DNA from: JAPOVO01 sp026708165 | Lineage (GTDB): Bacteria; Chloroflexota; UBA11872; VXNJ01 | Length of the DNA stretch: 64,000 nucleotides | Reading direction: 5' to 3' | Assembly: GCA_965208775.1 (NCBI GenBank) | Contig: OZ242360.1 | Coordinates: 2,852,001-2,916,000, forward strand | Part shown: in pieces, positions 8,513 through 15,985 of the stretch | Position numbering within the stretch: the first letter of the stretch is position 1 | How the letters are laid out: every line of letters starts with the position of its first letter | Notes under the pieces: generated by a model | What the model was told of the DNA's origin: nothing | The model's database searches: none | Seen by the model: the letters and a program-made list of their open reading frames with translations, nothing else | Program-made: the position numbers and the translations under genes

Positions 8513-9547
8513 TTAGCCGAGTGCGCTTCGTAATCTATCCGCGGTCGGATTGGGGTAAAGCCGAGTGTGCACGAGTTCATTGAGGCGTGAGAGCCGTTCG
8601 TCCGGGTTAGGCCATGCTTTCAGCAGTGTGTGGGAATCCGGTCGCTCGGGCGTCGTCACAGCGTTTTGCAGACGTTCGATCGAATAAAGAACAGCAGTTA
8701 GAAAGTGAGCATCGAGCAATGCTCCGGCGGGGCGCTCCTGCCAGACCGCGTTGCCGAGACGCTCGTAGGTAAGACCCGCGCGCTGGTCGAGCGCCGTGAT
8801 GAAATTGCCGTCCTTGCGGCCAGGGCCGGTGGCGATCAGATATCCGACCAAGCGCCGTTCCGGCCAGTCAGCCCCGATGGCCGAAAAGTCGATGAAAGAA
8901 GGGCCCTTCGAGGAAAGCATGATGTTCGAGGCATTGTAGTCACGCGATCCCAGGGTCCAGGCGCCCTCGCAAACTTGCCGCCGGAGCTCGTTGGCAGCGT
9001 CTTCGGCTGCGGAAGGCGACCGCCCCGAGACCTCGGCGACGGATCGAGCAGCCGATCTCACGGATTGGAATGTGGACTCGGTTTCCTTCACCAATGAACT
9101 CCGCGCGGCTTTGTTTCTGGCGTCGTCGAACCGCTTGCGTGCCGAGTCGAGGCCGATCTCGATAGCGAGGAACTCGCGCATGATCAGCTCGACATCGATG
9201 GCGTTGGGACCGTCGGTAGAGAGTTTGCGCTCCAGAGTGGGGCCTTCGAGCCATTCCGTGGCAAGCGCTCCCAGAGTTGCGTCGAATCCGACGACGGGAG
9301 GGGTGTTGCATCCGAGCGAGCCGAGCCTGCTTAATACTGCCGCTTCGGTGGCGATGGAGATTCCCGCCGCATCCGCGGACGAAGAGGCGGAGGCAGTTTT
9401 GATAGCTATCGCCCTTCCATCGTCGAGCGTTACCTTGTAGACGCTAGGCGGCCGGTTTGTGCTCGGCTCGACAGGTTGCACGGCAGCCGCGGCTCTCCCC
9501 GGCAACAAATGACAAACAAGGTCGGCTACGCGGTCTTGGTCGAACAT
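8513..9547 (-). CDS. Aminoglycoside-phosphotransferase-fold (APH) kinase-like protein
   Basis: 344-aa protein with the APH/choline-kinase fold. The N-lobe contains VYKVTLDDGRAIAIKTA (ATP-binding Lys). The hinge reads LATEWLEGPTL. The catalytic loop is LGSRDYNASNIML, where the usual HGDxxxxN is RDYNASN, so the catalytic Asp and Asn are kept while the preceding His-Gly is changed. The metal-binding loop is FIDFSAIG. The substrate is unknown; the family phosphorylates small molecules such as aminoglycosides, choline, fructosamines or homoserine. Start is ATG at 9547, four bases after the end of the upstream DUF2344 gene, so the two are probably cotranscribed. It is slightly larger than typical APH proteins because of a helical insertion around residues 130-190. 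Confidence 0.7.
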   Translation of the reverse strand: MFDQDRVADLVCHLLPGRAAAAVQPVEPSTNRPPSVYKVTLDDGRAIAIKTASASSSADAAGISIATEAAVLSRLGSLGCNTPPVVGFDATLGALATEWLEGPTLERKLSTDGPNAIDVELIMREFLAIEIGLDSARKRFDDARNKAARSSLVKETESTFQSVRSAARSVAEVSGRSPSAAEDAANELRRQVCEGAWTLGSRDYNASNIMLSSKGPSFIDFSAIGADWPERRLVGYLIATGPGRKDGNFITALDQRAGLTYERLGNAVWQERPAGALLDAHFLTAVLYSIERLQNAVTTPERPDSHTLLKAWPNPDERLSRLNELVHTRLYPNPTADRLRSALG

Positions 9548-9551
9548 AGGC

Positions 9552-10184
9552 TTACTTCGACGTTGCAGGGAATTCGTATACGACGCTCAGGCGCTGGGTC
9601 TGCTCGACTTCCAGGTCAAGTGCCCGCGCGATGTCTTCAGGACGGCAAGCCGCTCCGTGGCCCAGCATCAACCGCATGTTGAGGGTGTCTTCAGTTGACT
9701 GTCTCAAATGTATGACGGCGCGCCTCGCGTCGATCTCGCGGACCTTCTTGCCGCGCTTGATCTCGAGGGGAACGCTGTCCTTTTCAAGAAAACCGGCGAT
9801 CCTGTCGGCAAGATCGGGAGGCGGATTGCTGATGGATGTCTTGTAATCGGCGGCCCGCGCCGCCGACATGAGACTGGTCTTGATGACAGGAATGAACTCG
9901 GCGTCGATGAGGACTAGTCCCGGTGGGAGGGCATCTCCAAGACGCGACTTTATCAACTCCAGCGGGACGGATTGATCGAGATCCGCATCCATAACCTCCG
10001 AGAGACCTTCGTAGCCAACGGGCAGCGGAGGGCCGAACCTGAGCTGAGGCCCCGGCGAGAATCCCCGCGAATAGGCGAGAGGAAGGCGGGCGCGTCTGAA
10101 GGATCTTTCCCAGGCGCGGACCGTGTCGCTGTGGGAGAGGTAGCGAGCGGGACCCCGCTTGCTGAACCTAATGCGGACGCGCAA
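9552..10184 (-). CDS. DUF2344 / TIGR03936 family protein
   Basis: 210-aa protein opening with RVRIRFSKRGPARYLSHSD and continuing FSPGPQLRFGPPLPVGYEG, the hallmark segments of DUF2344 (TIGR03936). In many bacteria this domain is fused to or adjacent to a radical-SAM B12-binding protein, and both often sit next to ribonuclease G or ribosomal protein genes. Here the radical-SAM partner is absent from the window; the downstream neighbour is the APH-like kinase. The biochemical role is unknown. The start (ATG at 10184) agrees with the family's N-terminus. Confidence 0.85.
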   Translation of the reverse strand: MRVRIRFSKRGPARYLSHSDTVRAWERSFRRARLPLAYSRGFSPGPQLRFGPPLPVGYEGLSEVMDADLDQSVPLELIKSRLGDALPPGLVLIDAEFIPVIKTSLMSAARAADYKTSISNPPPDLADRIAGFLEKDSVPLEIKRGKKVREIDARRAVIHLRQSTEDTLNMRLMLGHGAACRPEDIARALDLEVEQTQRLSVVYEFPATSK

Positions 10185-10305
10185 AGTTGGGTCCCGGACG
10201 AAACGCCGGCGCTCTGTTCACAAGGAATTCAATTAGCAGATAGCAAACATTGACGATTGTGTGCCATGATTCGTTGCCGGCAATTCAAGTGTACGGACGC
10301 GGACG

Positions 10306-10824
10306 TTGCAGGTATTAGTTCTCAATCAAGACTATTCACCGCTGAACATCTGTCATTTTCGACGGGCTTTCGTTCTTGTCCAGAAGGGCAAAGCCGAAAT
10401 CCTGGAGCGGCACGCGCGAAAGATCAGAACCTCGACCGCCAAGCTGGTCCGTCCGTCGGTTATCAAGCTCAAGTACTACGTCCGGCGTCCTACGCCCAAT
10501 GTAAAGCTGACTCGACGGGAGATCTTCGCTCGCGACGGCTACGTTTGCCAGTATTGTGGCAAGGCGCACGTGCAGTTGACGATCGATCACGTGATGCCAC
10601 GCCGACTGGGCGGCAAGCGCCGCTGGGAAAACCTGGTGAGCGCCTGTCAGTCGTGCAACCGTAGTAAGGGCGGCCGAACCCCGCGAGACGCGGGGATGCG
10701 ACTTAACCGGATTCCAAGTCGTCCGGCACTCACGGTTGAGAAGTTGATATTGCAACGGGCGAGCGGGCGAATCGATCGAACCTGGCTGCAATTCCTACCG
10801 ACGGGACTGCGCCGAATCAGCTAA
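10306..10824 (+). CDS. HNH endonuclease
   Basis: 172-aa stand-alone HNH nuclease. The N-terminal segment QVLVLNQDYSPLNI..RRAFVLVQKGKAEIL is characteristic of a widespread bacterial HNH group. The nuclease core follows: REIFARDGYVCQYCGKAHVQLTIDHVMPRRLGG and ENLVSACQSCNRSKGGRTP. It holds two CxxC zinc knuckles (CQYC, CQSC), the catalytic DH pair and the closing Asn. Translation starts at a TTG, which gives the usual N-terminus; no ATG fits. The gene is divergent from the DUF2344 gene. This group is found near housekeeping genes and has no known restriction partner; its DNA substrate is unknown. Confidence 0.88.
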   Translation: MQVLVLNQDYSPLNICHFRRAFVLVQKGKAEILERHARKIRTSTAKLVRPSVIKLKYYVRRPTPNVKLTRREIFARDGYVCQYCGKAHVQLTIDHVMPRRLGGKRRWENLVSACQSCNRSKGGRTPRDAGMRLNRIPSRPALTVEKLILQRASGRIDRTWLQFLPTGLRRIS

Positions 10825-10880
10825 GTCCGATTGTCGACCCGGGCAGCCTGCCAGGGCGCTTGTTTCCGTAGAGAGAGCCG

Positions 10881-11171
10881 TTAGTCGCTTTTCTTGGAAG
10901 TACTGCCACCAGACGAGTCGGAACCGCCGGATGACGATTTCTTGTCGTCGGCAGTCTCCTCGGAGTCCTCGGTGTCTTCGCCTTCTTCGGCGCCTTCCTC
11001 GCCCTCTTCGCCTTCTTCTTCGTCCTCAGGCCGAGCTTGTTCGCGGAATTCCCTGATGCTCTTACCGAGCGCACCGCCGACGGTGGGAAGACGGCCAACG
11101 CCGAAAATGATGACCACGATCACCAGGATGATGATCAACTCAAGCGGGCCTATGCTACCTGTGAAAGGCAA
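10881..11171 (-). CDS. tatA: TatA/TatE-family twin-arginine translocase subunit
   Basis: 96-aa TatA protein: a short periplasmic N-terminus, one membrane helix (PLELIIILVIVVIIFG), the hinge FGVGRLP and the amphipathic helix GGALGKSIREFREQA, then a very acidic, low-complexity tail (runs of Glu, then Ser/Gly/Lys). It forms the pore of the Tat export system for folded proteins. The sugar-binding protein at 46.7-48.2 kb carries a twin-arginine-like signal and could be a client. The TTG at 11171 has AGGAG nine bases upstream and gives the standard short N-terminus; a GTG at 11213 would add 14 residues. TatC is not in the window. Confidence 0.9.
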   Translation of the reverse strand: MPFTGSIGPLELIIILVIVVIIFGVGRLPTVGGALGKSIREFREQARPEDEEEGEEGEEGAEEGEDTEDSEETADDKKSSSGGSDSSGGSTSKKSD

Positions 11172-11421
11172 GACCTTCTCCTCTCGCTTCCCAATCCAGG
11201 GAAGCAGCGGCACAAACGATTTGGTGCTGATTCAACTAAACAGGCCGAGGAACGTTGCCCTCGGCTAACCGCGATTATACAGGTATGGGCGGCGTATATG
11301 GTGATTCGCGCGGTAACCCTATCCCGAGATGCGTGTCTAGTCCGGATTTGCCCATCGATTGGAATGACATGCCGCCCGGTCCCGTCTAGCGTGCGGTGCT
11401 GCTGTGACACGTTGGCAGGCC

Positions 11422-12579
11422 TCAACCTCTGGGCGCCGGGCGTGTGTTGAAGACGCGGAATCCGAAGTCCAGCAGCGAGGAGGCGTCACTAAAATGCCGT
11501 TCGCAGCCGAGAACGGCAGCAAACAGCGTCCGGCCGCCTCGCTTCGTGACCGCCACCAGGGTATAGCCCGCGTCACCGGTCCAGCCGGGCTTTACTCCAA
11601 ACGTGCCCGGATATTCCGAAAGGAGGCGGTTGAGGTTGGTGGGCCCGTACCAGCCATGCTCGTTTGTGCTTTCAATCACCTTGCGGCGCGTCGCGACGAT
11701 TTCGCGAATCAAGGGTTCCGAATCGAGGGCGAATTCGGTTAGGACAAAAAGATCCCGGGCGGTCGAGTAGTTGTCGGGATGGTCGAAGCCGGCGGGATTG
11801 GCGAAGCTGGTGTCCTGCAATCCAATCTCTTCGGCTATGGCGTTCATCTTCGCAACGAGCACGTCCACGCCGCCGACGCCGTCACCCAGGGCGTAGGCGG
11901 CGTCGTTACCGGAGTCGAGCAACAAGCCGTATAACAGCTTTTCTACCGAGAGCCGCTCGCCGGGCCACAAACCCATCCGGTTGGGGATGATGTCAGCCGC
12001 CAGGGGCGTGACTTCGACGATCTGATCCGGCGTCGTCAGCGAGAGCACCGCGAGGGCGGTGGCTATCTTGGTCAGGCTTGCGATCGGGACTCTGCGGTCG
12101 GAGCCGCGCTCGGCGAGAATCTCGCCGGTGTCGAAATCGACGAGCAAATATGCGTCGGCTGTGACTACGGGAGGGGAAGGCAGTCTCTGGTTTGATAGGA
12201 ACAGACGCTCGGCGGGTGCGTTGATCGCCGGCTCGGTCGGTTCGATCACGGGGGCTTCGGTTGCAACGACTGTCGGCGGGATTGTTTCGACGATGGGAGC
12301 TTGCGGTTGAATGTCTATTCGAGCGCAGACGGAGAGCATGGCCGCGAGCACAACTCCGATTATGAGAGCGGAGACTACAAGCGGAATCGCCTCGGAGCGG
12401 GTCGACCAGCGGCTGCTTCCGACTGTTTGCAGGGTTTCGCTGAAAAGCGGCGGCGGCAAGTCGGCTCGGGAGTCCCGTTCGGCGTTTCGACGCCGCGTCA
12501 GCGGGGCGCTAGAAACCCGCTCGAACTCGACTGTGGAATATTCGCGATGTCTGCCGCGGCCAGCGGCGTACGTATCCAT
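11422..12579 (-). CDS. dacA: D-alanyl-D-alanine carboxypeptidase (penicillin-binding protein 5/6 type)
   Basis: 385-aa serine D,D-carboxypeptidase that trims the terminal D-Ala from peptidoglycan stem peptides outside the membrane. A basic cytoplasmic segment is followed by a signal anchor at about residues 65-87 (VVSALIIGVVLAAMLSV), a Pro/Glu/Val-rich linker and the catalytic domain. Motifs: SxxK in IASLTKIATA, SxN in LDSGNDAAYA, and the KTG-box position reads VKPGWTGDAG, that is KPG instead of KTG. The domain is S11 peptidase length; the C-terminal PBP5 stalk is absent. Start assignment is tentative because the basic leader is long. Its upstream neighbour pyrE is on the same strand 39 bases away. 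Confidence 0.88.
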   Translation of the reverse strand: MDTYAAGRGRHREYSTVEFERVSSAPLTRRRNAERDSRADLPPPLFSETLQTVGSSRWSTRSEAIPLVVSALIIGVVLAAMLSVCARIDIQPQAPIVETIPPTVVATEAPVIEPTEPAINAPAERLFLSNQRLPSPPVVTADAYLLVDFDTGEILAERGSDRRVPIASLTKIATALAVLSLTTPDQIVEVTPLAADIIPNRMGLWPGERLSVEKLLYGLLLDSGNDAAYALGDGVGGVDVLVAKMNAIAEEIGLQDTSFANPAGFDHPDNYSTARDLFVLTEFALDSEPLIREIVATRRKVIESTNEHGWYGPTNLNRLLSEYPGTFGVKPGWTGDAGYTLVAVTKRGGRTLFAAVLGCERHFSDASSLLDFGFRVFNTRPAPRG

Positions 12580-12618
12580 TTTCGATAGACACGCGCAGCG
12601 GCCTTAGCCTCCCCAAAT

Positions 12619-13266
12619 TCAGGCCCGATTGCTACGTATGTAGTCCAGACTCCTTTTGAACTGGTCTTCGCTTATCCAACCCTCGGACATGTAGAAGTTG
12701 AGAATGGTGGTGAGCTTGAGAATGGGAATCAGGTTGATCTGGTGGGAGTGAAGCCGGCGGTCGGCACCCTGATCGCGGTCGATCAGCACTACGGCGTCGG
12801 TGACGGTGAGTCCGGCGCTCCGCAGCGCCTCGGCGGTGGCGATGACGGAGCCGCCGGTCGTGATGAGGTCGTCGATGATAATGACGGATTGTCCGGGCAG
12901 GTAGCGGCCCTCTATACGCGACGCGTCGCGGACTTCGGCCGGGTTGACATAAATCATGGGCTGGTCGGCGATGAGCGAGAAGGCGGTTGCTATATGCAGG
13001 CCGCCAAGGGGTACTCCGGCGACCAGGTCGAACGGGCCGCAATGCGGATGTCGCATTGCGGCGCGGGAGGTTGTCTCGGTATCGATGAGGTTGGCGGCGG
13101 TCCGCAATGCCCGGGGATTCCCGATGAGAACCTTGGGGTTGAGGTAGACGGGTGAATTGACGGTGCTGCGGCCAATCGTGAAGTCGCCGAACTCAATTCC
13201 GCCGAGCTCGTAAATGGTCCTCGCCAGCCACAGGCTGGTCAGTTCGTCGGGAGGGTCTACCGCCAT
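12619..13266 (-). CDS. pyrE: Orotate phosphoribosyltransferase
   Basis: 215-aa enzyme that converts orotate and PRPP to orotidine 5'-phosphate in de novo pyrimidine synthesis. The PRPP-binding motif VIIIDDLITTGGSVIATAEA is intact, preceded by the GVPLGGLHIAT loop and the FTIGRSTVNSPVYLNPK N-terminal segment typical of PyrE. The length is normal. The gene stands without other pyr genes in the window. The ATG at 13264-13266 is supported by the family N-terminus. Confidence 0.93.
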   Translation of the reverse strand: MAVDPPDELTSLWLARTIYELGGIEFGDFTIGRSTVNSPVYLNPKVLIGNPRALRTAANLIDTETTSRAAMRHPHCGPFDLVAGVPLGGLHIATAFSLIADQPMIYVNPAEVRDASRIEGRYLPGQSVIIIDDLITTGGSVIATAEALRSAGLTVTDAVVLIDRDQGADRRLHSHQINLIPILKLTTILNFYMSEGWISEDQFKRSLDYIRSNRA

Positions 13267-13416
13267 TACCTCTGTCTACTCGTTGAATGGCCCGAATAAA
13301 TCGAAAAAACCGCGCCGGAGGGCCAGTCGATCCGTTGCCTCCACGCACGGTGAAGGGATTATTGTCAAGTAGACGGCGGAGGTCAAGGAATTCTTGCTTG
13401 TTGTCGGCCATGACTT

Positions 13417-13440
13417 GGGCGGTTCGCGAACCGCCCCTAC
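13417..13440. repeat. Dispersed palindromic repeat, copy 1
   Basis: The 24-bp element GGGCGGTTCGCG...CCCCTAC is a near-perfect palindrome (GGGCGGTTCG/CGAACCGCCC). A second copy with one mismatch lies at 62110-62133, also in a non-coding stretch. Similar elements are common in environmental bacterial genomes. Confidence 0.7.
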
Positions 13441-13489
13441 TATGTTGCCTGCGGCAAGTGGAGCTAAGGGACCGCTGGCTGAACCCGCC

Positions 13490-13565
13490 TGAATGGGTGG
13501 CGCCTAGCTTGACTAGCATTCCTTCGACGAACCAAGCCATTCTGTTGAGCAACCTGTCATCGCAC
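13490..13565 (-). pseudogene. Decayed fragment of an amino-acid ABC transporter ATPase 3' end
   Basis: Read on the minus strand this segment encodes NRMAWFVEGMLVKLGATHSG, which parallels DRMAFFDEGMLVELGTPHQI near the C-terminus of the intact ATPase at 13956-14738. The DNA of the two segments is also clearly alignable (both contain a GCCTAGCT..GACnAGCATTCCTTCG core). No start codon, Walker motifs or proper C-terminus accompany it, so it is a remnant, probably from a local duplication or recombination event. Confidence 0.65.
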
Positions 13566-13611
13566 TCGTCGGACAAACATAACGCGTGGTAGGGGATGGC
13601 TCAGGATCGCG

Positions 13612-13959
13612 ATGACTTCCGAAACGATTATTTCGACGATGGTGGGGCGGATAGTGGGGCGGTTTCAACCGTCTCGCATCGTGCTGTTTGGTTCCCAGGC
13701 GCGGGGCACAGCTACTTAATGGAGCGACGTTGACCTGCTCGTCGTCATGAGAGACGCGCCGGACAAGCGTCGAATCGCGGTTGAAATACGGCGGCTGCTG
13801 GGGGGCCTTGGAGTGAGCAAGGACATCGTGGTAACCACGCCCGAAGAGATCGCAAGTCGAAGTCAAGTGGTGGGAACCATGCTGCACGCGGCGCTTCGCG
13901 ACGGGAGGGTCTTATATGAACGACCTGCCCCCGTGGTGTGTGAGGCTGGCGGCGGCTAG
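13612..13959 (+). pseudogene. MNT-type minimal nucleotidyltransferase, interrupted by TAA
   Basis: One frame reads MTSETIISTMVGRIVGRFQ, then PSRIVLFGSQARGTAT, a TAA stop at 13717-13719, and then WSDVDLLVVMRDAP and onward to a stop at 13959. GSxARG...SDxDLLV is the catalytic signature of minimal nucleotidyltransferases (MNT), the antitoxin half of MNT/HEPN modules, with both metal-binding aspartates present after the stop. The TAA falls between the two halves of the active site, so the intact enzyme cannot be made. The part after the stop could restart at ATG 13747 but would lack the GS motif. The product would have been about 115 aa, normal for MNT. Confidence 0.7.
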
Positions 13960-13960
13960 A
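13916..13960 (+). pseudogene. Possible truncated start of a HEPN partner gene
   Basis: An ATG at 13916, overlapping the end of the nucleotidyltransferase relic in another frame, begins MNDLPPWCVRLAAA. HEPN toxin genes usually overlap or closely follow MNT genes and start with a similar W-x-x-x-A helix. The reading frame then runs into the convergent ATPase gene and loses any resemblance. Very short and therefore tentative. Confidence 0.25.
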
Positions 13961-14738
13961 GGATCTGCTCTAGGAACATGCGGGTGCGGTCTTCCTGGGG
14001 GTTGTTGAAGATCTGGTGGGGGGTGCCTAGCTCGACGAGCATTCCTTCGTCGAAGAAGGCCATGCGGTCGGCGACCTCGCGGGCGAAGCCCATCTCGTGG
14101 GTGACGCAGAGCATGGTCATGCCGGTGGCGGCGAGCTCGCGCATGGCGTCGAGGACTTCCTTGATCATTTCGGGGTCGAGGGCGGAGGTGGGCTCGTCGA
14201 AGAGCATGATTTCGGGCTGCATGGCGAGCGCGCGGGCGATAGCGACGCGCTGCTGCTGACCGCCGGAGAGCTCGGCGGGGTATTTGTGGGCCTGCTCGGG
14301 GATTCCGACGCGTTCGAGCAACTGCATGGCGGTGGCTTCAGCCTCGGCCCTGGGCATGTGGCGGACGCGCTGGGGAGCGAGCATGATGTTGCCGATGGCG
14401 GTCATGTGCGGGAAGAGGTTGAACTGCTGAAAGACCATGCCGACTTCGCTGCGTATGGCGTCGAGGTTGCGGAGGTCGTTGGTCATCTCGATGTTGTCGA
14501 CGACGATGCGGCCCTGCTGGTGCTCTTCGAGGCGGTTGATCATGCGGATGAAAGTGGACTTGCCGGATCCCGAAGGGCCGAAGATGACTAGGACTTCGCC
14601 GCGCTTGACGGTCATGCTGACGTCACGCACGGCGCAGAAGTCGCCGAACCACTTGTGGACGTTCTCGCAGACGATGATGTCGTCGCGCTCTTCGAGGGGC
14701 AGTGAGAGGTAGTCGGGGGCTTTGTCGATTTCCGTCAT
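13956..14738 (-). CDS. aapP: Polar/general amino-acid ABC transporter ATP-binding protein (AapP/GlnQ type)
   Basis: 260-aa cytoplasmic ATPase of a polar amino-acid importer. Motifs in order: Walker A GPSGSGKSTFIR, Q-loop MVFQQFNLFPHMTA (the FNLFPH wording is typical of this subfamily), signature LSGGQQQRVAIARAL, Walker B IMLFDEPTSALDPE and switch VTHEMGFAREVADR. It is the last gene of a four-gene minus-strand operon (binding protein, two permeases, ATPase), with 23 bases after the permease. A decayed copy of its 3' end lies about 0.4 kb further downstream. Confidence 0.95.
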   Translation of the reverse strand: MTEIDKAPDYLSLPLEERDDIIVCENVHKWFGDFCAVRDVSMTVKRGEVLVIFGPSGSGKSTFIRMINRLEEHQQGRIVVDNIEMTNDLRNLDAIRSEVGMVFQQFNLFPHMTAIGNIMLAPQRVRHMPRAEAEATAMQLLERVGIPEQAHKYPAELSGGQQQRVAIARALAMQPEIMLFDEPTSALDPEMIKEVLDAMRELAATGMTMLCVTHEMGFAREVADRMAFFDEGMLVELGTPHQIFNNPQEDRTRMFLEQIL

Positions 14739-14761
14739 AGTTAGTCTCCCGTGCTGCCTTT

Positions 14762-15985
14762 CTAACGCCGGCCCACGCCCAGCGCGCCTTCGATGCGTCT
14801 GCTGACATAGGACATCGAGAAACAGAACACCCAGAACATTACCGCGATGAAGAGGTAGACCTCGCGTCCGTTGTCGATGTACTCGAGGCTAGTGTCCTGA
14901 AGCGCGGACCGACCCATCTCGACGAGGTCCAACATGCCGATGAAGAAGACGAGGCTGGTGTCCTTGAAAAGGCTGATGAACTGCCCGACGATGGCGGGGA
15001 TTATGTTCCTGAGTCCCTGGGGCAGCGTTATCAGGATCGTGGTCTGCCAGCCGCGGAGTCCGAGCGCGCGGGCGGCTTCGGTTTGTCCGGGCGATACAGC
15101 GGCCATGCCGCCGCGCACGTTTTCGGCCATGTAGGCCGAACTGAAGAGGGTGATGGTGATGGCGGCGAGATACAGCGCGCTTACGTTGATGTTGGCGGGG
15201 AAGGTGAGCGGGAGGATGTGGCGGGACATGAAGAGGAGGGTTATAAGGGGGACGCCGCGGACAACCTCGATGAAAACCACACACGCGACCTTTACAACCG
15301 GCAGGTTGCTCTGCCGTCCGAGCGCGAGCGCGATGCCTATGGGCATGGACATCGATATGCCGATGAAGGCGAGGAGGAGGTTGAGCATCAGCCCGCCGAT
15401 GTCCTGCGGATTGACCGGTTCCAGACCCGGCACGCCTTCGATGCCGCGGATCAGCAGCAAGGAGACGACCACTATCGAAATCGAGACAGCGATCATGCGT
15501 TTGGTGTTGTGTAACCCAAGCGGTCTGGCGGCGAAATAGCCGAAACCGACAGCGACGGGGTTGAGGAGCAGGAGTATCCGGTTGAAGATCTCCATCTCGT
15601 GCGGCAGTACGGCGAGGATGAGAATGATCGCGCCGAACCCGACGGCGAATACACGGGCCGTACCGCCCCAGTTTCGCCAGGAAATCCCCAACAGCGTACT
15701 GATAAGCAGGACGCAAACCTGGGGCCGCCAGTAATCCTCGGCGGGGTAGAGCCCCACGATGTAGAGCGGGACCCGGCTGGTGATGACTTCCCAGTCGGCT
15801 GTGAATATCAGCCATCCGAAGATGTTGACGGCGGCCCACGCCAGCCCGACGGCAAGAACGACCGTCAATATGCCGTTTGACCACGAGCTGAACAGGTTCT
15901 TGCGCAGCCATCCCACGTAGCCGACGGTGGACGCCGGCGGGGGCGGAGGGGGCGTCATGGCGCGGGCGCCGATTGCGGTGCTCAC
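14762..15985 (-). CDS. aapM: General L-amino-acid ABC transporter permease (AapM type)
   Basis: 407-aa inner-membrane permease. The long N-terminal part (about 190 residues with four or five membrane helices) is the extension that distinguishes AapM/BztC from ordinary 220-aa HisM-type permeases. The C-terminal HisM domain contains the EAA loop AARALGLRGWQTTILITLPQGLRNIIPA. The start overlaps the stop of the upstream permease by four bases (GTGA), indicating coupling. It forms a heterodimer with the preceding protein. Confidence 0.93.
   Translation of the reverse strand: MSTAIGARAMTPPPPPPASTVGYVGWLRKNLFSSWSNGILTVVLAVGLAWAAVNIFGWLIFTADWEVITSRVPLYIVGLYPAEDYWRPQVCVLLISTLLGISWRNWGGTARVFAVGFGAIILILAVLPHEMEIFNRILLLLNPVAVGFGYFAARPLGLHNTKRMIAVSISIVVVSLLLIRGIEGVPGLEPVNPQDIGGLMLNLLLAFIGISMSMPIGIALALGRQSNLPVVKVACVVFIEVVRGVPLITLLFMSRHILPLTFPANINVSALYLAAITITLFSSAYMAENVRGGMAAVSPGQTEAARALGLRGWQTTILITLPQGLRNIIPAIVGQFISLFKDTSLVFFIGMLDLVEMGRSALQDTSLEYIDNGREVYLFIAVMFWVFCFSMSYVSRRIEGALGVGRR

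Noticed and set aside
10894..11268. Ser/Pro-rich + strand open frame
   Set aside because: Mirror of the acidic tail of TatA, not a serine-rich surface protein.
14097..14591. Gly/Asp/Glu-rich + strand open frame
   Set aside because: It is the reverse of the ATPase gene aapP; the low-complexity composition follows from that gene's codons.
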